Origin: Clostridium yunnanense
GTDB taxonomy: Bacteria; Bacillota; Clostridia; Clostridiales; Clostridiaceae
Direction: 5' to 3'
DNA length: 64,000 nt
NCBI RefSeq assembly: GCF_016595795.1
Contig: NZ_JAENHN010000071.1
Location: 62,001-126,000 of the forward strand
The notes below the pieces were generated by a model that was given only the letters and a program-made list of their open reading frames with translations, ran no database searches and was not told where the DNA came from. Position numbers and translations under genes: made by a program. Below are positions 17,989 to 27,482 of the stretch, in pieces. Numbering within the stretch: position 1 is the first letter of the stretch; every line of letters begins with the position of its first letter.

Positions 17989-20331
17989 ATGCCAGCAATT
18001 TGGAATGTAAATAATGTATATAATACTGGGAATAAAAAGCTGTCTTCAAAGTTAACCTTTGAAGTAGGAGAAAAATTTTCTGGAAGAGTTGTAAAGGCTT
18101 TAGATGATAAAAATGAAGTAATGATTAAGCTTTTAGATGGTTGGCAATTTGCTGCAGAAGTAGATGCTCCTCTTGAACAAATTAAAGATGGATTAGTTAA
18201 GTTTCAAGTAGATGGTTTTGTAGATGGAAAGTTAAAACTTAAGATTGTAAATGATAATGCTAAGGATGGAAGCAGCACAAAAGATCCTGTTGATGATTTT
18301 ATTAAAGCAGAAGGACTCTCTTCGGAAGATAAAGATATTGTAAAACTTATGATAAGATTTGATATGAATTTAACTAAAGAGGGTGTAGTAAGGCTTAAAA
18401 GTATTATGAATTTTAGAGACAAGCTTCAAACTAATCCTAGGGAAGCTGATGCTTTCATAGATAGATATCTTTCTATAAAAGGAATTCCTAAAGATAGCGA
18501 GCAAGGACAAAAGATTCAAAAACTTCTTAAAGAATTTTTCGTTAGTTTTAATACTCTGAATAAAGATGAATTAATGATGATGATGGAGAACGGAATAGAT
18601 CTTACAGCAGAGAATATAGAGAGTTTTAAGAAATTATCAAAGAATTTTGCAGTTGTTTTTGAAAACTTGAATTTAATTGACCATAAGATGAATGAGGTTC
18701 AAATAAACTCAGATATATATACCTGTGATTTGAATGAAATCCTTCAAGAAAAATCAAATGATAAAGAAAACATATCTCAAGAAAAATTTATTGATAAGAG
18801 TAAAGTTAATACAGCTAGTAATGAAGCCTCTTCCAATAATGTAAAAGGTAAACTGATAAATGATACCTATTCCTCAGGAAATAGCAAGATTAATATGCTA
18901 CAACTGCTTAAATCCATGACTGCTAATGATAATGATATATTAAGGAATAGTTTGAAAGATATATTATCAAATAATAAAAATCAATTTATGATTACGGGGG
19001 AGTATGATGCATTAGAAGGTAAATTAAATGCTCTTTCTGATAAGGAATTGATATCAGTTATTAGGAAGGAAGTTTCAGCTAGTGGTAATAATATGTCCCA
19101 AATTAATAAAGAGAATATTGAAGATGGGATATTTAAAATTCTAGATAGAAGAATAAATCTATCGAATAAAGAATTTAGTAGGATACAAGATGTAATAAAA
19201 GTTGTAAATGAGGCTGTAGCTGATAGTGATGTTTTAGGGAAAGATATAGGGAAAAATGATGCACAAGCTACTAAAGTTACATTGGATGAAGCTAATAATA
19301 CAAATAGTACCTCTTTAAAACCTAATAGCGCAGAAACATTGTCTAATGAAAAAAACATGAAAGCGGACTCAAACTTACCTAACAACGAAATTATAAAGAA
19401 TCAATTTTCTAGCAGAAATGAACAAGTTAAAGATCTTGTAAAAAGTGTAATAACTCATTTTGACTTGGTGAATATTACTGTAAGTAATGACTTAAATAGT
19501 TCAATTGATGATATTATAAATAAAGTTGTTCAACAGCAGGTTAATGGTGATGGAGAGGCTGACGGCAGAGCAAATACAGCTAATAAGAATGAAACTACTT
19601 CTAGTGGAGAAACTATAACATACAAAGAAAGCTTGCCTAAAGATAAGGCTGGACTTCAAGTAACTAATTCTTCTGTTGATAAATCAACAACACAGTTAGC
19701 TCCAAAAGAAATTGAGAGTTCAAAGCTAGATATAGTAAAAACTTTATTAGATAAGCATGGAATGGATAAAATATTAGAAGTGAAGATGGCTAATTTAGAT
19801 GAACCTACTAAGATGAAGGTTATTGAAAAATTAAATGATACTATTAAGAATCAATTGGATGGAGTGTTTTCTGAAAAACTCGGTGAAAAGGTAATGGAAC
19901 TTTTAAAAAATAATATGAGTGATTTTAAAGTGTTTAATAATTTGAATAATCAGTATTATTGTTTAGACCTTCCTATTCAACTTAAAGAAAAGGATTATCC
20001 TTGTAAGCTTATAATAAAAGATGATAGAAAAGAAGGTAAAAAAATTGATTCAACTAATGTTAAGATGGTGGTTACCGTAAAAACTTTCAATTTAGGCACA
20101 GTTGATGGATATTTGAATTTAAAAAATAAACTTCTTAGTATTGATTTAAAATGTGACGGAAAGTTTGTTAAGGCCTTGGATATTGGAAAGAGTAAGCTTC
20201 AAAGTTCTTTGGAAAGTATGGGTTTTACTTCGAATATAGTCATATCTAAAAAACTAGAAGATGTTAATCTAGTAAATTGTAGAGATTTTTTTGATGATAA
20301 GAATATATCTGCCATAAATGTAACTGTTTAA
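17989..20331 (+). CDS. FliK-like flagellar hook-length control family protein (YlqG-like)
   Basis: This 780-residue protein has no signal peptide or membrane segment. The middle (about residues 250-590) is low-complexity and Asn/Ser/Lys-rich, while the ends are more ordered. The last about 110 residues (LPIQLKEKDYPCKLIIKDD, VVTVKTFNLGTVDGYLNLKNKLLSIDLKC) look like the Flg_hook domain of FliK-type rulers. Identification is supported by the next gene, an FlhB C-terminal-domain-only protein. The same two-gene pair (ylqG-ylqH) occurs in Bacillus outside the main flagellar operon. ATG has GAGGGGAG upstream. Role unproven; possibly an accessory export or substrate-specificity pair. Confidence 0.65.
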   Translation: MPAIWNVNNVYNTGNKKLSSKLTFEVGEKFSGRVVKALDDKNEVMIKLLDGWQFAAEVDAPLEQIKDGLVKFQVDGFVDGKLKLKIVNDNAKDGSSTKDPVDDFIKAEGLSSEDKDIVKLMIRFDMNLTKEGVVRLKSIMNFRDKLQTNPREADAFIDRYLSIKGIPKDSEQGQKIQKLLKEFFVSFNTLNKDELMMMMENGIDLTAENIESFKKLSKNFAVVFENLNLIDHKMNEVQINSDIYTCDLNEILQEKSNDKENISQEKFIDKSKVNTASNEASSNNVKGKLINDTYSSGNSKINMLQLLKSMTANDNDILRNSLKDILSNNKNQFMITGEYDALEGKLNALSDKELISVIRKEVSASGNNMSQINKENIEDGIFKILDRRINLSNKEFSRIQDVIKVVNEAVADSDVLGKDIGKNDAQATKVTLDEANNTNSTSLKPNSAETLSNEKNMKADSNLPNNEIIKNQFSSRNEQVKDLVKSVITHFDLVNITVSNDLNSSIDDIINKVVQQQVNGDGEADGRANTANKNETTSSGETITYKESLPKDKAGLQVTNSSVDKSTTQLAPKEIESSKLDIVKTLLDKHGMDKILEVKMANLDEPTKMKVIEKLNDTIKNQLDGVFSEKLGEKVMELLKNNMSDFKVFNNLNNQYYCLDLPIQLKEKDYPCKLIIKDDRKEGKKIDSTNVKMVVTVKTFNLGTVDGYLNLKNKLLSIDLKCDGKFVKALDIGKSKLQSSLESMGFTSNIVISKKLEDVNLVNCRDFFDDKNISAINVTV

Positions 20332-20379
20332 TATATACGATTTACCGATTAATCTGCTATAATTAAGAGTAGAATATGT

Positions 20380-20478
20380 TGTCTGCCAAGTTCTTCTCAT
20401 ATACATTGGGAAAAGCAGATGCACAAAAGAATTACTGGAGAAAGTTACTTCAGAAATTTTTTATTCTTTAAGAAATTA
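20380..20478 (+). repeat. Family C repeat, copy C2
   Basis: Carries TCATATACATTGGGAAAAG, CAGATGCACAAAAGAATTAC and TTCAGAAATTTTTTATTC, matching copy C4 ahead of leuS on the other strand. Confidence 0.6.
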
Positions 20479-20528
20479 TACTATAAGGTTACATATCAAT
20501 GAATGGAATAGGCAAAGGGTGTGATGAT

Positions 20529-20795
20529 GTGAACCAAAGGAGAAAAGCTGCTGCACTTAAATACGAACAGAATTTTGAAGCACCAATCGTAACTGCAGCA
20601 GGTATTGGAGTTATCGCAGATAAGATAATTGAAAAAGCAGAGGAAAATAAAATACCTGTAGTTTATAATAAAGAATTAGCTGAGATGTTGTCGAATGTAG
20701 ATGTAGGAGATAATATCCCCTATGATCTTTATGAAGCTGTAGCCCATGTGATAGCCTATGTAACTGATATAGATAAACTAATAGACGAAAGGTGA
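20529..20795 (+). CDS. FlhB C-terminal-domain protein (YlqH/FlhX-like)
   Basis: From a GTG start this is 88 residues, equal to the cytoplasmic autocleavage domain of FlhB without its membrane part. Matching features are RRKAAALKYEQNFEAPIVTAAG, ADKIIEKAEENKIPVV, LAEMLSNVDVGDNIPYDLYEAVAHVIAYV. The Asn-Pro-Thr-His cleavage motif of true FlhB is replaced by EAPIV, as in other FlhB-like orphans. GTG 20529 is preceded by AAAGGGTG; the in-frame ATG at 20499 lacks a site. It follows the FliK-like gene and may bind it, as FliK binds FlhB; this is inference from the family. Confidence 0.85.
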   Translation: MNQRRKAAALKYEQNFEAPIVTAAGIGVIADKIIEKAEENKIPVVYNKELAEMLSNVDVGDNIPYDLYEAVAHVIAYVTDIDKLIDER

Positions 20796-20802
20796 ATTTA
20801 AT

Positions 20803-21492
20803 ATGGCGCTATATGCTATTTCTGATCTTCATCTTGCTTTGAATGTTGATAAGCCTATGGATATATTTGGACAGAACTGGTATAGGCATGATGAGAAGAT
20901 AAAAGAAAATTGGATAAGTAAAATAACCGCAGAAGATACAGTATTAATTGGCGGTGATATATCATGGTCAATGACTGCTGATGAAAGCAAAGATGACCTT
21001 GATTGGATTAATAATCTCCCTGGAAGAAAAATAATAATAAAGGGAAATCATGACTATTGGTGGAGTAGCATATCTAAGTTAAACTCTATGTATGAGGGAA
21101 TGCATTTTATACAAAACAACTTTTTTACATATGAAGATTATGCGATATGTGGTACAAGAGGATGGATTTGTCCAGGTAGTGACAAGTTTACAAGTCGTGA
21201 TGAAAAGATTTATTCAAGAGAACAGATAAGATTAAAGCTGTCCTTAGATGCTGCAAAAAGAGCTGGATATGAAAAGTTTATTTGTATGATACATTATCCA
21301 CCAACTAACGAAAAGTTTGATGGATCGGCCTTCACAGAAATATTTAAGGAATATAATGTGGAAAAGGTCATATATGGTCATCTGCATGGTCCAGCACTAT
21401 CTAGAGTTATAAATGGCATGCATGAAGATGTTCAGTATATAATGACTTCATGTGATTATATTAATTTTAATCCAGTAAAGATTTTAGATTAG
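20803..21492 (+). CDS. Metallophosphoesterase
   Basis: The 229-residue calcineurin-like phosphoesterase has all metal motifs in order: ISDLHL (residue 5), GGDISW (about 50), KGNHDYWW (about 80), MIHYPP (about 163) and YGHLHG (about 190). The block DIFGQNWYRHDEKIKENW after the first motif marks a subgroup common in Firmicutes. Substrate is unknown; family members are phosphodiesterases or phosphatases. It starts 7 bases after the FlhB-like stop with AGGTGA as ribosome binding site, so all three genes may be one operon. A terminator follows. Confidence 0.92.
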   Translation: MALYAISDLHLALNVDKPMDIFGQNWYRHDEKIKENWISKITAEDTVLIGGDISWSMTADESKDDLDWINNLPGRKIIIKGNHDYWWSSISKLNSMYEGMHFIQNNFFTYEDYAICGTRGWICPGSDKFTSRDEKIYSREQIRLKLSLDAAKRAGYEKFICMIHYPPTNEKFDGSAFTEIFKEYNVEKVIYGHLHGPALSRVINGMHEDVQYIMTSCDYINFNPVKILD

Positions 21493-21503
21493 TGAGTAAA
21501 CAA

Positions 21504-21544
21504 TAAAAAACCACTTCAGTTTTAGCACTGAAGTGGTTTTTTAT
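21504..21544. terminator. Bidirectional terminator
   Basis: AAAAACCACTTCAGT pairs with ACTGAAGTGGTTTTT, with A/T tracts on both sides. It separates the phosphoesterase from the convergent chemoreceptor gene. Confidence 0.92.
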
Positions 21545-21548
21545 TTAC

Positions 21549-22514
21549 CTATTTATTAAGATCTTTCTCTATTTTTTTTACTGAATCAGTAAAGTCTGAA
21601 AGAGATCCTACTTGTTCATTTAGAGTTACTGCTATTTCATCTACTAAAGCTGAGTTTTCTTTTGATAGAGTAGTTACATTTCCTATAAAGTTGATTAAGT
21701 TATCCTTTTGTTCAGCAGTTGCAACAAGGTTAACTAAACAGTCATTTATTTCTGAAGTAGCGCCATCTATAGAATTTTTTATATTAGTAAAAGTATCTTT
21801 TGTTTCAACGATAGTATCATGTTGAGCCACTATTGCTGTATTTCCACCATTCATAGCGGAAGAAGCATTTAGTATTTCTACTTTTATTTCATCTAATATC
21901 TTTGTTATACTTTGAACAGCTTGTTTTGAGTTTTCTGCAAGCTTTCTAACTTCTCCAGCTACTACTGAGAATCCTTTACCAGCTTCTCCAGCTCTAGCTG
22001 CTTCAATAGCTGCATTTAAAGCAAGTAGGTTTGTTTGGCTTGCTATTTGACTTATGGAGTCAGTTATCATATTAACTGATTCTAGCTTTGATACAAGCTC
22101 ATTTACAGTTGAATATGAAACTTGAAAGGCTTGCTGAAGTTCTTTAAGTGATGAATCTAATGAGTTTATTGTAACTATACCTTTATCTGCCAATTCATCA
22201 GTGTCAAGAACAGAAATATGTACGTTGTTGATGTTCATTGCTAAAGATTCCATAGATTCATTAAAACCCCTAAGCATTCCATCAGCTGTATGCAGTTCGT
22301 CATTTATTGATTCAGTTGATGTTGTAAGATTTGATATAGAGTTAGTTACGTCTCCAATATTGCTCTTAACATTATCAGCTTCATTAGAAAGTGTAACTAG
22401 CTTGTCTACGAAATTATGATAATCATTGTTTGCTACTTCTTTTACGGCTATTTCTTCCGGTTGAGTAGCAGCTATTTCTCTTATAGACTCTTTCTTTTTT
22501 GAAAATAATCCCAT
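21549..22514 (-). CDS. Soluble methyl-accepting chemotaxis protein
   Basis: A 321-residue receptor with no membrane segment, so it should sense a cytoplasmic signal. The hairpin tip motif is intact: [43 protein letters not shown], which binds CheW/CheA. N-terminal residues 1-50 are charged ([14 protein letters not shown]). No known sensor domain is recognised; the rest is heptad coiled coil. The second of two adjacent ATGs (22514) is preferred because it has the better spacing from GGGGAGG (22521-22527). It stands alone, distant from any che genes in this window. Confidence 0.92.
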   Translation of the reverse strand: MGLFSKKKESIREIAATQPEEIAVKEVANNDYHNFVDKLVTLSNEADNVKSNIGDVTNSISNLTTSTESINDELHTADGMLRGFNESMESLAMNINNVHISVLDTDELADKGIVTINSLDSSLKELQQAFQVSYSTVNELVSKLESVNMITDSISQIASQTNLLALNAAIEAARAGEAGKGFSVVAGEVRKLAENSKQAVQSITKILDEIKVEILNASSAMNGGNTAIVAQHDTIVETKDTFTNIKNSIDGATSEINDCLVNLVATAEQKDNLINFIGNVTTLSKENSALVDEIAVTLNEQVGSLSDFTDSVKKIEKDLNK

Positions 22515-22697
22515 CATTATCCTCCCCTGATTTACATATATAATATTAAACATATAAGTTTCTCTGATAAATTTATTAATAATAAATATTAAGTAAAAGA
22601 AAGTATTTGTTTATTGCAACTTATATAATCTAATTATAGCACAAAGTGCAAAAAATTCTCTGTATTTCTATAAAAAATAACAAAAAAGCCATTAATA

Positions 22698-23486
22698 TTA
22701 CAATTGCTGATCTTTAATTAATTCTCTCATATCTCTAGTCATATCTTTAATCTTTTGTGGTGCTTGAATGCTACTAATTACTTTACTAAACCATTGAAGT
22801 GCTGCTTCAGTCTTTCCTATTCTTCTGGACAACTCTCCAAGAAGATACATCAAACTGAATCTATCCATACCATATAGGGGAAAGTCTTCATTTTGGTAAG
22901 CGTTATCAAATCCTTCTAAAGCTTTTTCTAAGAAGGCAGTTTCATTAGCACTGTCTTCAAGAAGTCTATACATCCAAGCAATTTTAAGACATATCATTGC
23001 TTTTGTACTGCTTTTTCCTTCCATAACAACACTGTTTATAAGAGCTAACTTATATCTTTCAATAGCTATATTCTCATCATAAATTGCAGGATAGGTTTTA
23101 CGATTCCATTTACTAGATACACCTTTTACAATAGGTTCAATTTGATAAGACTTTAATTTGTTAAAATCAGCCTTCATTGCACTATAGCCGCAAGTTGGAC
23201 ATACATACACATCATAAAAATATGGGTTTATAACTGAATATCTCATGAAGAAATCTGAGTCCTTACTTTGTAATCTAGGTCCATTTGTTTTAGGGGAACG
23301 AGCTTTGAATTTGCTTTCGCATACGGGACATTGACACTCTTTATCGTATAAAAAAGTAGATAGATCTATTTCTTTTTTTGCGGCTTGTGCGTTAGCTGCC
23401 TTTGCCTTTTCCTCTTTGTTATATAAATCTACATTTTGTAGATTGTCAAACCCTAGGTTTTCTAATCCTGAAAAAATTTTATCCAT
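22698..23486 (-). CDS. DUF2225 family protein
   Basis: The 262-residue protein has a zinc-binding pair CQCPVCESKF (about residue 51) and VCPTCGYSAMKADF (about residue 99), then helical repeats (ERYKLALINSVVMEGKSSTKAMICLKIAWMYRLL) that resemble TPR units. This layout defines DUF2225, widespread in Firmicutes with unknown function. The ATG has GAGGTG upstream. It is a single gene; the 140 bases downstream hold no obvious strong terminator. Confidence 0.9.
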   Translation of the reverse strand: MDKIFSGLENLGFDNLQNVDLYNKEEKAKAANAQAAKKEIDLSTFLYDKECQCPVCESKFKARSPKTNGPRLQSKDSDFFMRYSVINPYFYDVYVCPTCGYSAMKADFNKLKSYQIEPIVKGVSSKWNRKTYPAIYDENIAIERYKLALINSVVMEGKSSTKAMICLKIAWMYRLLEDSANETAFLEKALEGFDNAYQNEDFPLYGMDRFSLMYLLGELSRRIGKTEAALQWFSKVISSIQAPQKIKDMTRDMRELIKDQQL

Positions 23487-23819
23487 AATAACACCTCTTT
23501 AGAAGTACACCTTTAAATATTAGTTGACATATTATGTAAAATAATTTAAAATTGGCATTTGTGGGCCGTAAATTATTAACTAAATTTTTGGGTGACAAAA
23601 TATAATTTTAATCATAAGTTTAATTAGACTTTATTCATACTCTTAATTTTACTCCATATTTTAATACATTTCCACTTGGAATTATAATTAATTATCGTAA
23701 TATTTATAAAAATTTTTACACGTAAATCATATTTTGATATAATTATAGAAGTTGCAATAAAGTTTAATCATTTTTATATTTAGGGTTTGGATTTAAAGTG
23801 ATTATGAAAAGGTGAGATT
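23487..23819. promoter_or_regulatory. Intergenic region with promoter of the alarmone synthetase gene
   Basis: AT-rich and without ORFs. TTTACA (23715-23720), a 17-nt spacer and TATAAT (23738-23743) form a good SigA-type promoter about 75 bases upstream of the start. Confidence 0.7.
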
Positions 23820-24614
23820 ATGGCAATAAAAAACTGGAAGGAATTCCTTACTCCTTATGAACAGGCTGTTGAGGAATTGAAAGTTAAGCTAAAAAGTATA
23901 AGAAAAGAGTATAGAAGGAAGAATGAATATTCACCTATTGAATTTATTACTGGAAGAGTAAAAGAAGTATCTAGTATTTTAGAGAAAGCAAATAAATTCA
24001 ACATTCCATTACATAGACTTCAATATGAAATGGAAGACATAGCTGGTGTTCGTATAATGTGTCAGTTTGTTGATGATATACAAAGAGTTGTTGAAATTAT
24101 AAGAGAAAGAAAGGACATGCAAATACTGTATGAGAAGGACTATGTTGCCAACGTAAAGGGTAGTGGCTATAGGAGTTATCATATGATAATAAAGTATCCA
24201 GTGAATATGGCTGAGGGACAAAAGGAAATATTGGCAGAGTTTCAAATAAGAACTTTGGCTATGAATTTTTGGGCTACCATAGAACATTCTTTGAATTATA
24301 AGTACAAACAGCAGATTCCTGGTGAGATAAAGCAAAAGCTTAAAAAAGCTGCAGATGCAGCCTTTAGACTTGATGAAGAGATGCTAGAGATAAAAGACGA
24401 GATAAAGGATGCACAAAAGCTATTTGAGGTTAAGTCAGATCTTATCTCTACTATAATGAACAATATATTAAGCCTTATGTCTATTGGAAAGCTAGCAGAG
24501 GCATCAAGGTACCAAGTTTCTCTTAATAAACTAATTGAAGAAGGAGAAGTATGGGAACTTAATAATCTGCTTCATCTGGTTCAAAGAGATCTAGAAAAAT
24601 ACAGGGACATATAA
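23820..24614 (+). CDS. relQ: Small alarmone synthetase (RelQ/YjbM-type GTP pyrophosphokinase)
   Basis: The 264-residue protein contains only a RelA/SpoT synthetase domain, without the hydrolase, TGS or ACT parts of long Rel enzymes. Signature stretches are MEDIAGVRIMCQFVDDI (about residue 70), KGSGYRSYHMIIKYPV (about 117), and EFQIRTLAMNFWATIEHSLNYKY (about 140-162). It makes (p)ppGpp from ATP and GDP/GTP. A helical C-terminal tail follows, as in RelQ, whose members form tetramers. It is about 50 residues longer than B. subtilis YjbM because of that tail. The ATG has AGGTGAG, and a clear promoter lies upstream. Confidence 0.92.
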   Translation: MAIKNWKEFLTPYEQAVEELKVKLKSIRKEYRRKNEYSPIEFITGRVKEVSSILEKANKFNIPLHRLQYEMEDIAGVRIMCQFVDDIQRVVEIIRERKDMQILYEKDYVANVKGSGYRSYHMIIKYPVNMAEGQKEILAEFQIRTLAMNFWATIEHSLNYKYKQQIPGEIKQKLKKAADAAFRLDEEMLEIKDEIKDAQKLFEVKSDLISTIMNNILSLMSIGKLAEASRYQVSLNKLIEEGEVWELNNLLHLVQRDLEKYRDI

Positions 24615-24730
24615 AAAATAGACGCTACTTAAGTATTGTTTTGGAATTAAGCTATTAGTCATCAGATTGTGTTTAGATGAACAACTCTATAATTGAATTT
24701 GCATTTTTAGGATTAGAGTTGTTTATTTCT

Positions 24731-24760
24731 AATGAGCTTACTCAAAGAATTAATATTCTA
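24731..24760 (+). repeat. Family A left-arm fragment
   Basis: AATGAGCTTACTCAAAG and GAATTAATATTCTA match the left arm of family A; nothing else of the element remains. Confidence 0.45.
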
Positions 24761-24763
24761 TAT

Positions 24764-24832
24764 ACAAAAACCTCTGTTTTATTAAAATGGAACCTATGTT
24801 TAGGACATCTTAATATTTCAGAGGTTTTTTAT
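24764..24832. terminator. Possible bidirectional terminator
   Basis: AAAAACCTCTG and CAGAGGTTTTT pair across a 42-nt loop that can itself fold. It lies between convergent genes. Confidence 0.6.
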
Positions 24833-24889
24833 GTTGTATAGGGTTCCAACTTCAATTATAGATAAACTACTGCCGAAAATCCCAAGATA

Positions 24890-25501
24890 TTAGCTTTCTA
24901 TTGGGACTCTTACAGTATGACTAATGTTTTGTGTGATTATTCTACTTACATCACCTAGATAATCTTTACGAACTTCATCGGTAACATAAGGAACTGCACC
25001 AAAGAAGGTTTGATCTACCTCTTTTATTCCACTGAAGTTAAATATGCCTTGACCTATAGTTTGTTCCATAGATTTGTGCATTCCACTTGCGGCATACATC
25101 TCATTTGGTGTACCAGTAGTAGAGAATATAACTACTTTCTTACCTTTTAATAATCCATTTGGAGCTCCATCTACGTATTCATAAGCAAAGCCATATGAAA
25201 ATACTTTATCTATATATCCTTTTAAGATAGCTGGCATAGATGCCCACCATACGGGGAAAACAAAAGTTATTACATCAGCCCATTGTATCTGTTCTTGTTC
25301 TTCTTTTATGTCTGTTGGAGTGTTACCGCTTTGAAAAGCCACAAAATCATCAGACTTAAGTAGCGGGCAAAATTGCATTTGATATAGATCCCTAACTCTT
25401 ACGCTTGCACCTGCTTCTTCAGAAGCCTTAACTACAGTGTCTACTATACCCTTACAGAAGCTTTGTTGATTTGGATGTGCAAAAACAACTAAATTATTCA
25501 T
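24890..25501 (-). CDS. NAD(P)H-dependent quinone oxidoreductase-like flavoprotein
   Basis: The 203-residue flavodoxin-fold protein matches the NQO1/KefF/MdaB group: NNLVVFAHPNQQSFCKGIVDT (phosphate-binding loop), FVFPVWWASMPAILKGYIDKVFSYGFAYEY, and FSTTGTPNEMY. Such enzymes use FMN or FAD to move two electrons to quinones or nitro- and azo-compounds. MNNLV is the start because AGGAGG lies six bases before it. It is a single gene. The acceptor in this strict-anaerobe background is unknown. Confidence 0.9.
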   Translation of the reverse strand: MNNLVVFAHPNQQSFCKGIVDTVVKASEEAGASVRVRDLYQMQFCPLLKSDDFVAFQSGNTPTDIKEEQEQIQWADVITFVFPVWWASMPAILKGYIDKVFSYGFAYEYVDGAPNGLLKGKKVVIFSTTGTPNEMYAASGMHKSMEQTIGQGIFNFSGIKEVDQTFFGAVPYVTDEVRKDYLGDVSRIITQNISHTVRVPIES

Positions 25502-25953
25502 TATTGTCCTCCTCAAAATATGTTATTGATGAACCATTGTTATTTAAGTTGAATATGTTAGTTATGTAGGGGCTAATTTGATGATCTAATCTAAATCATT
25601 AATTCCAACATAACGCATAATGACTCTAACATAAAACCTTGATCATATATCAAAGATTCATCTTATGTATTTTTTCAATGTAAAACTATGTTTATACTAA
25701 ACCTCAATAAAAATTATAAATACTTTTATAAAAATAAGATGAAGAAGCACATTTCTTAATAAAATCCAAATCTTAATTAGAAAGTAGAATGTCCGTATGA
25801 AAATTGAATTGATAGTTCTAAAACCTAATCTTATTTAATATAAATAATTTATTAAACTGTTTGTATCAATTGATATTCAAGTGAAAATAAATGAGAATCG
25901 TTTTAAAATGGTGATACAAATCAATATAATTCATTTTGCGGAGGGTGTTCATA
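25502..25953. other. Divergent intergenic region
   Basis: About 450 AT-rich bases between divergent genes. It should hold the promoters of both, but no strong consensus pair, ORF or repeat was identified. Confidence 0.4.
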
Positions 25954-26811
25954 ATGAGCGAAAAAAACAATGTTGCTAAGCTATCCATAATATCAAATTC
26001 TATAATCATAATATTAAAAATAGTATTTGGTATTTTTACAGGCTCTGTTAGTATAATGTCAGAAGCAATACACTCGTCTGTAGATTTAGTGGCAGCTATC
26101 ATAGCATTTATCTCTGTTAAACTTTCAGGAAAACCCGCAGATGAAGAACATCCATATGGGCATGGAAAGATGGAGAATGTTTCAGGAGTAATTGAGGCTT
26201 TACTAATATTTGTAGCTGCATTTTGGATTATATTTGAGGCTGCTAAAAAAGTACTATCTGGAATAACAGTTGAGTCGGTTGGAGTTGGATTTGTAGTTAT
26301 GTTTATATCAGCAGTGATAAACTTTTATGTGTCTGGTAAGTTATACAAAGCTTCTCAAAAATATGATTCCATAGCCCTAAAAGCAGATGCCTTACATTTG
26401 AAAACAGATGTTTATACCTCTTTAGGTGTAGGTGGAGGACTTCTAATGATTTGGATAACAGGATTGAATTTTCTTGATCCAATAATAGCAATATTGGTAG
26501 CGTTATTTATATGTAAGGAAGCCTTTGAATTATTAAGAGATGCCTTTAATCCGATTTTGGATTCTAGTTTATCTGAAGAAGATTTAATAGTAATAAAGAG
26601 TATTATGGAAAATTACAAGGATTCTTATACTGAATGGCATGAACTTAGAACAAGGAAAGCTGGAAGTCAAAGATATGTTGATATACACTTAGTATTAGAT
26701 GAAAATATAACATTGAAAGAAGCAAGTAAAATTTCAAAGAGTATCGAGAATGATATAGAAAGTAAGCTGAAAAACTGCAATATTTTAATCAAGCTTGAAA
26801 CTTTGGTTTAA
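25954..26811 (+). CDS. Cation diffusion facilitator family transporter
   Basis: This 285-residue CDF protein has six membrane segments (about residues 10-200) and a cytoplasmic C-terminal metal-binding domain. Metal-site motifs are HSSVDLVAAIIAFISVKLSGK and the HPYGHGKMENVSG loop (about residues 65-75), and the second site DALHLKTDVYTSLGV. Family members export Zn, Mn, Fe or Cd using the proton gradient. The metal cannot be assigned here. ATG 25954 has GGAGGG upstream. It stands alone. Confidence 0.93.
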   Translation: MSEKNNVAKLSIISNSIIIILKIVFGIFTGSVSIMSEAIHSSVDLVAAIIAFISVKLSGKPADEEHPYGHGKMENVSGVIEALLIFVAAFWIIFEAAKKVLSGITVESVGVGFVVMFISAVINFYVSGKLYKASQKYDSIALKADALHLKTDVYTSLGVGGGLLMIWITGLNFLDPIIAILVALFICKEAFELLRDAFNPILDSSLSEEDLIVIKSIMENYKDSYTEWHELRTRKAGSQRYVDIHLVLDENITLKEASKISKSIENDIESKLKNCNILIKLETLV

Positions 26812-26972
26812 ATTATATAAGTTCCATTCAACTTGTGATATTCTATCAGGGGTTGTACATGTAGGAAAAGTTATTATAAAAGAAAATCTTAAAGGGTGTA
26901 GAGATGCGCAAATAATAGCCTCCGCCACACCGAGAGAAAATATTTGGATTATTTATAAATATGCTTATATTT

Positions 26973-27049
26973 AATTTATACTTGTTCGAAAATCACGCAC
27001 CTATGAATTTTAGCATGTATAAATTAATATTTGAGTTAGGAACTCTATA
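26973..27049. repeat. Family D repeat, copy D2
   Basis: It matches D1 almost base for base through AATTTATACTTGTTC, ATCACGCACCTATGA, AGCATGTATAAATTAATA and TTAGGAACTCTATA. Confidence 0.75.
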
Positions 27050-27051
27050 TG

Positions 27052-27101
27052 GATGTACCACTTCGTAATAAAATTTATATTTTAGAGCGAAGTGGTACAT
27101 C
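27052..27101. repeat. Family B repeat, short palindromic copy B3
   Basis: GATGTACCACTTCG and CGAAGTGGTACATC are perfect 14-bp inverted ends around 22 bases. This is an internal-deletion form of family B. Confidence 0.85.
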
Positions 27102-27244
27102 ATTATGTAGAGTCATTTTTTTCAGTGTTGTTGATTTTAATACTAAAGAGAGTGCTTCTTAGCAAGATATAATTAAAGAAGTTAAATTTATACAAACAAT
27201 TGATAATTGATATTATCTAATATATAGTAATATTGTAAAGCAAG

Positions 27245-27300
27245 ATTCTAATAGTTGCTCGTATAGAATCTAGTTTATAACTACTTAATTTCAAGGATAT
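27245..27300 (+). repeat. Family A right-arm fragment
   Basis: ATTCTAATAGTTGCTCGTAT and CTACTTAATTTCAAGGATAT correspond to the right half of copy A2. Confidence 0.5.
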
Positions 27301-27482
27301 TTTTAAATGTAGACTAAAGATAGGACTTTATAATCATAGAATCTTAAAAGTATAAAAAGATAAACACATAAAAATTTAATAATTTAGAAAGATAAAAAGT
27401 TAAGAACTTAAAAAGTTAAGAATTTATGGGTAGAATCAGGCTTAGGGACATTAATTGAAGCTAAGAGAGGAAGGGCTTAAAA

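Larger units (their letters stand above)
26812..27482. other. Repeat-rich intergenic region
   Basis: No ORF was recognised. It contains family D copy D2 (26973-27049), a 50-bp family B remnant (27052-27101) directly abutting it, and a family A right-arm fragment (27245-27300). The stretch from 27330 to 27430 is a run of imperfect A-rich repeats (AAAGATAAA, AAAAAGTTAAGAA). Confidence 0.6.

Noticed and set aside
26973-27049. A tRNA-like GTTCGAAAATC stretch
   Set aside because: No cloverleaf or acceptor stem can be formed; it belongs to repeat family D.
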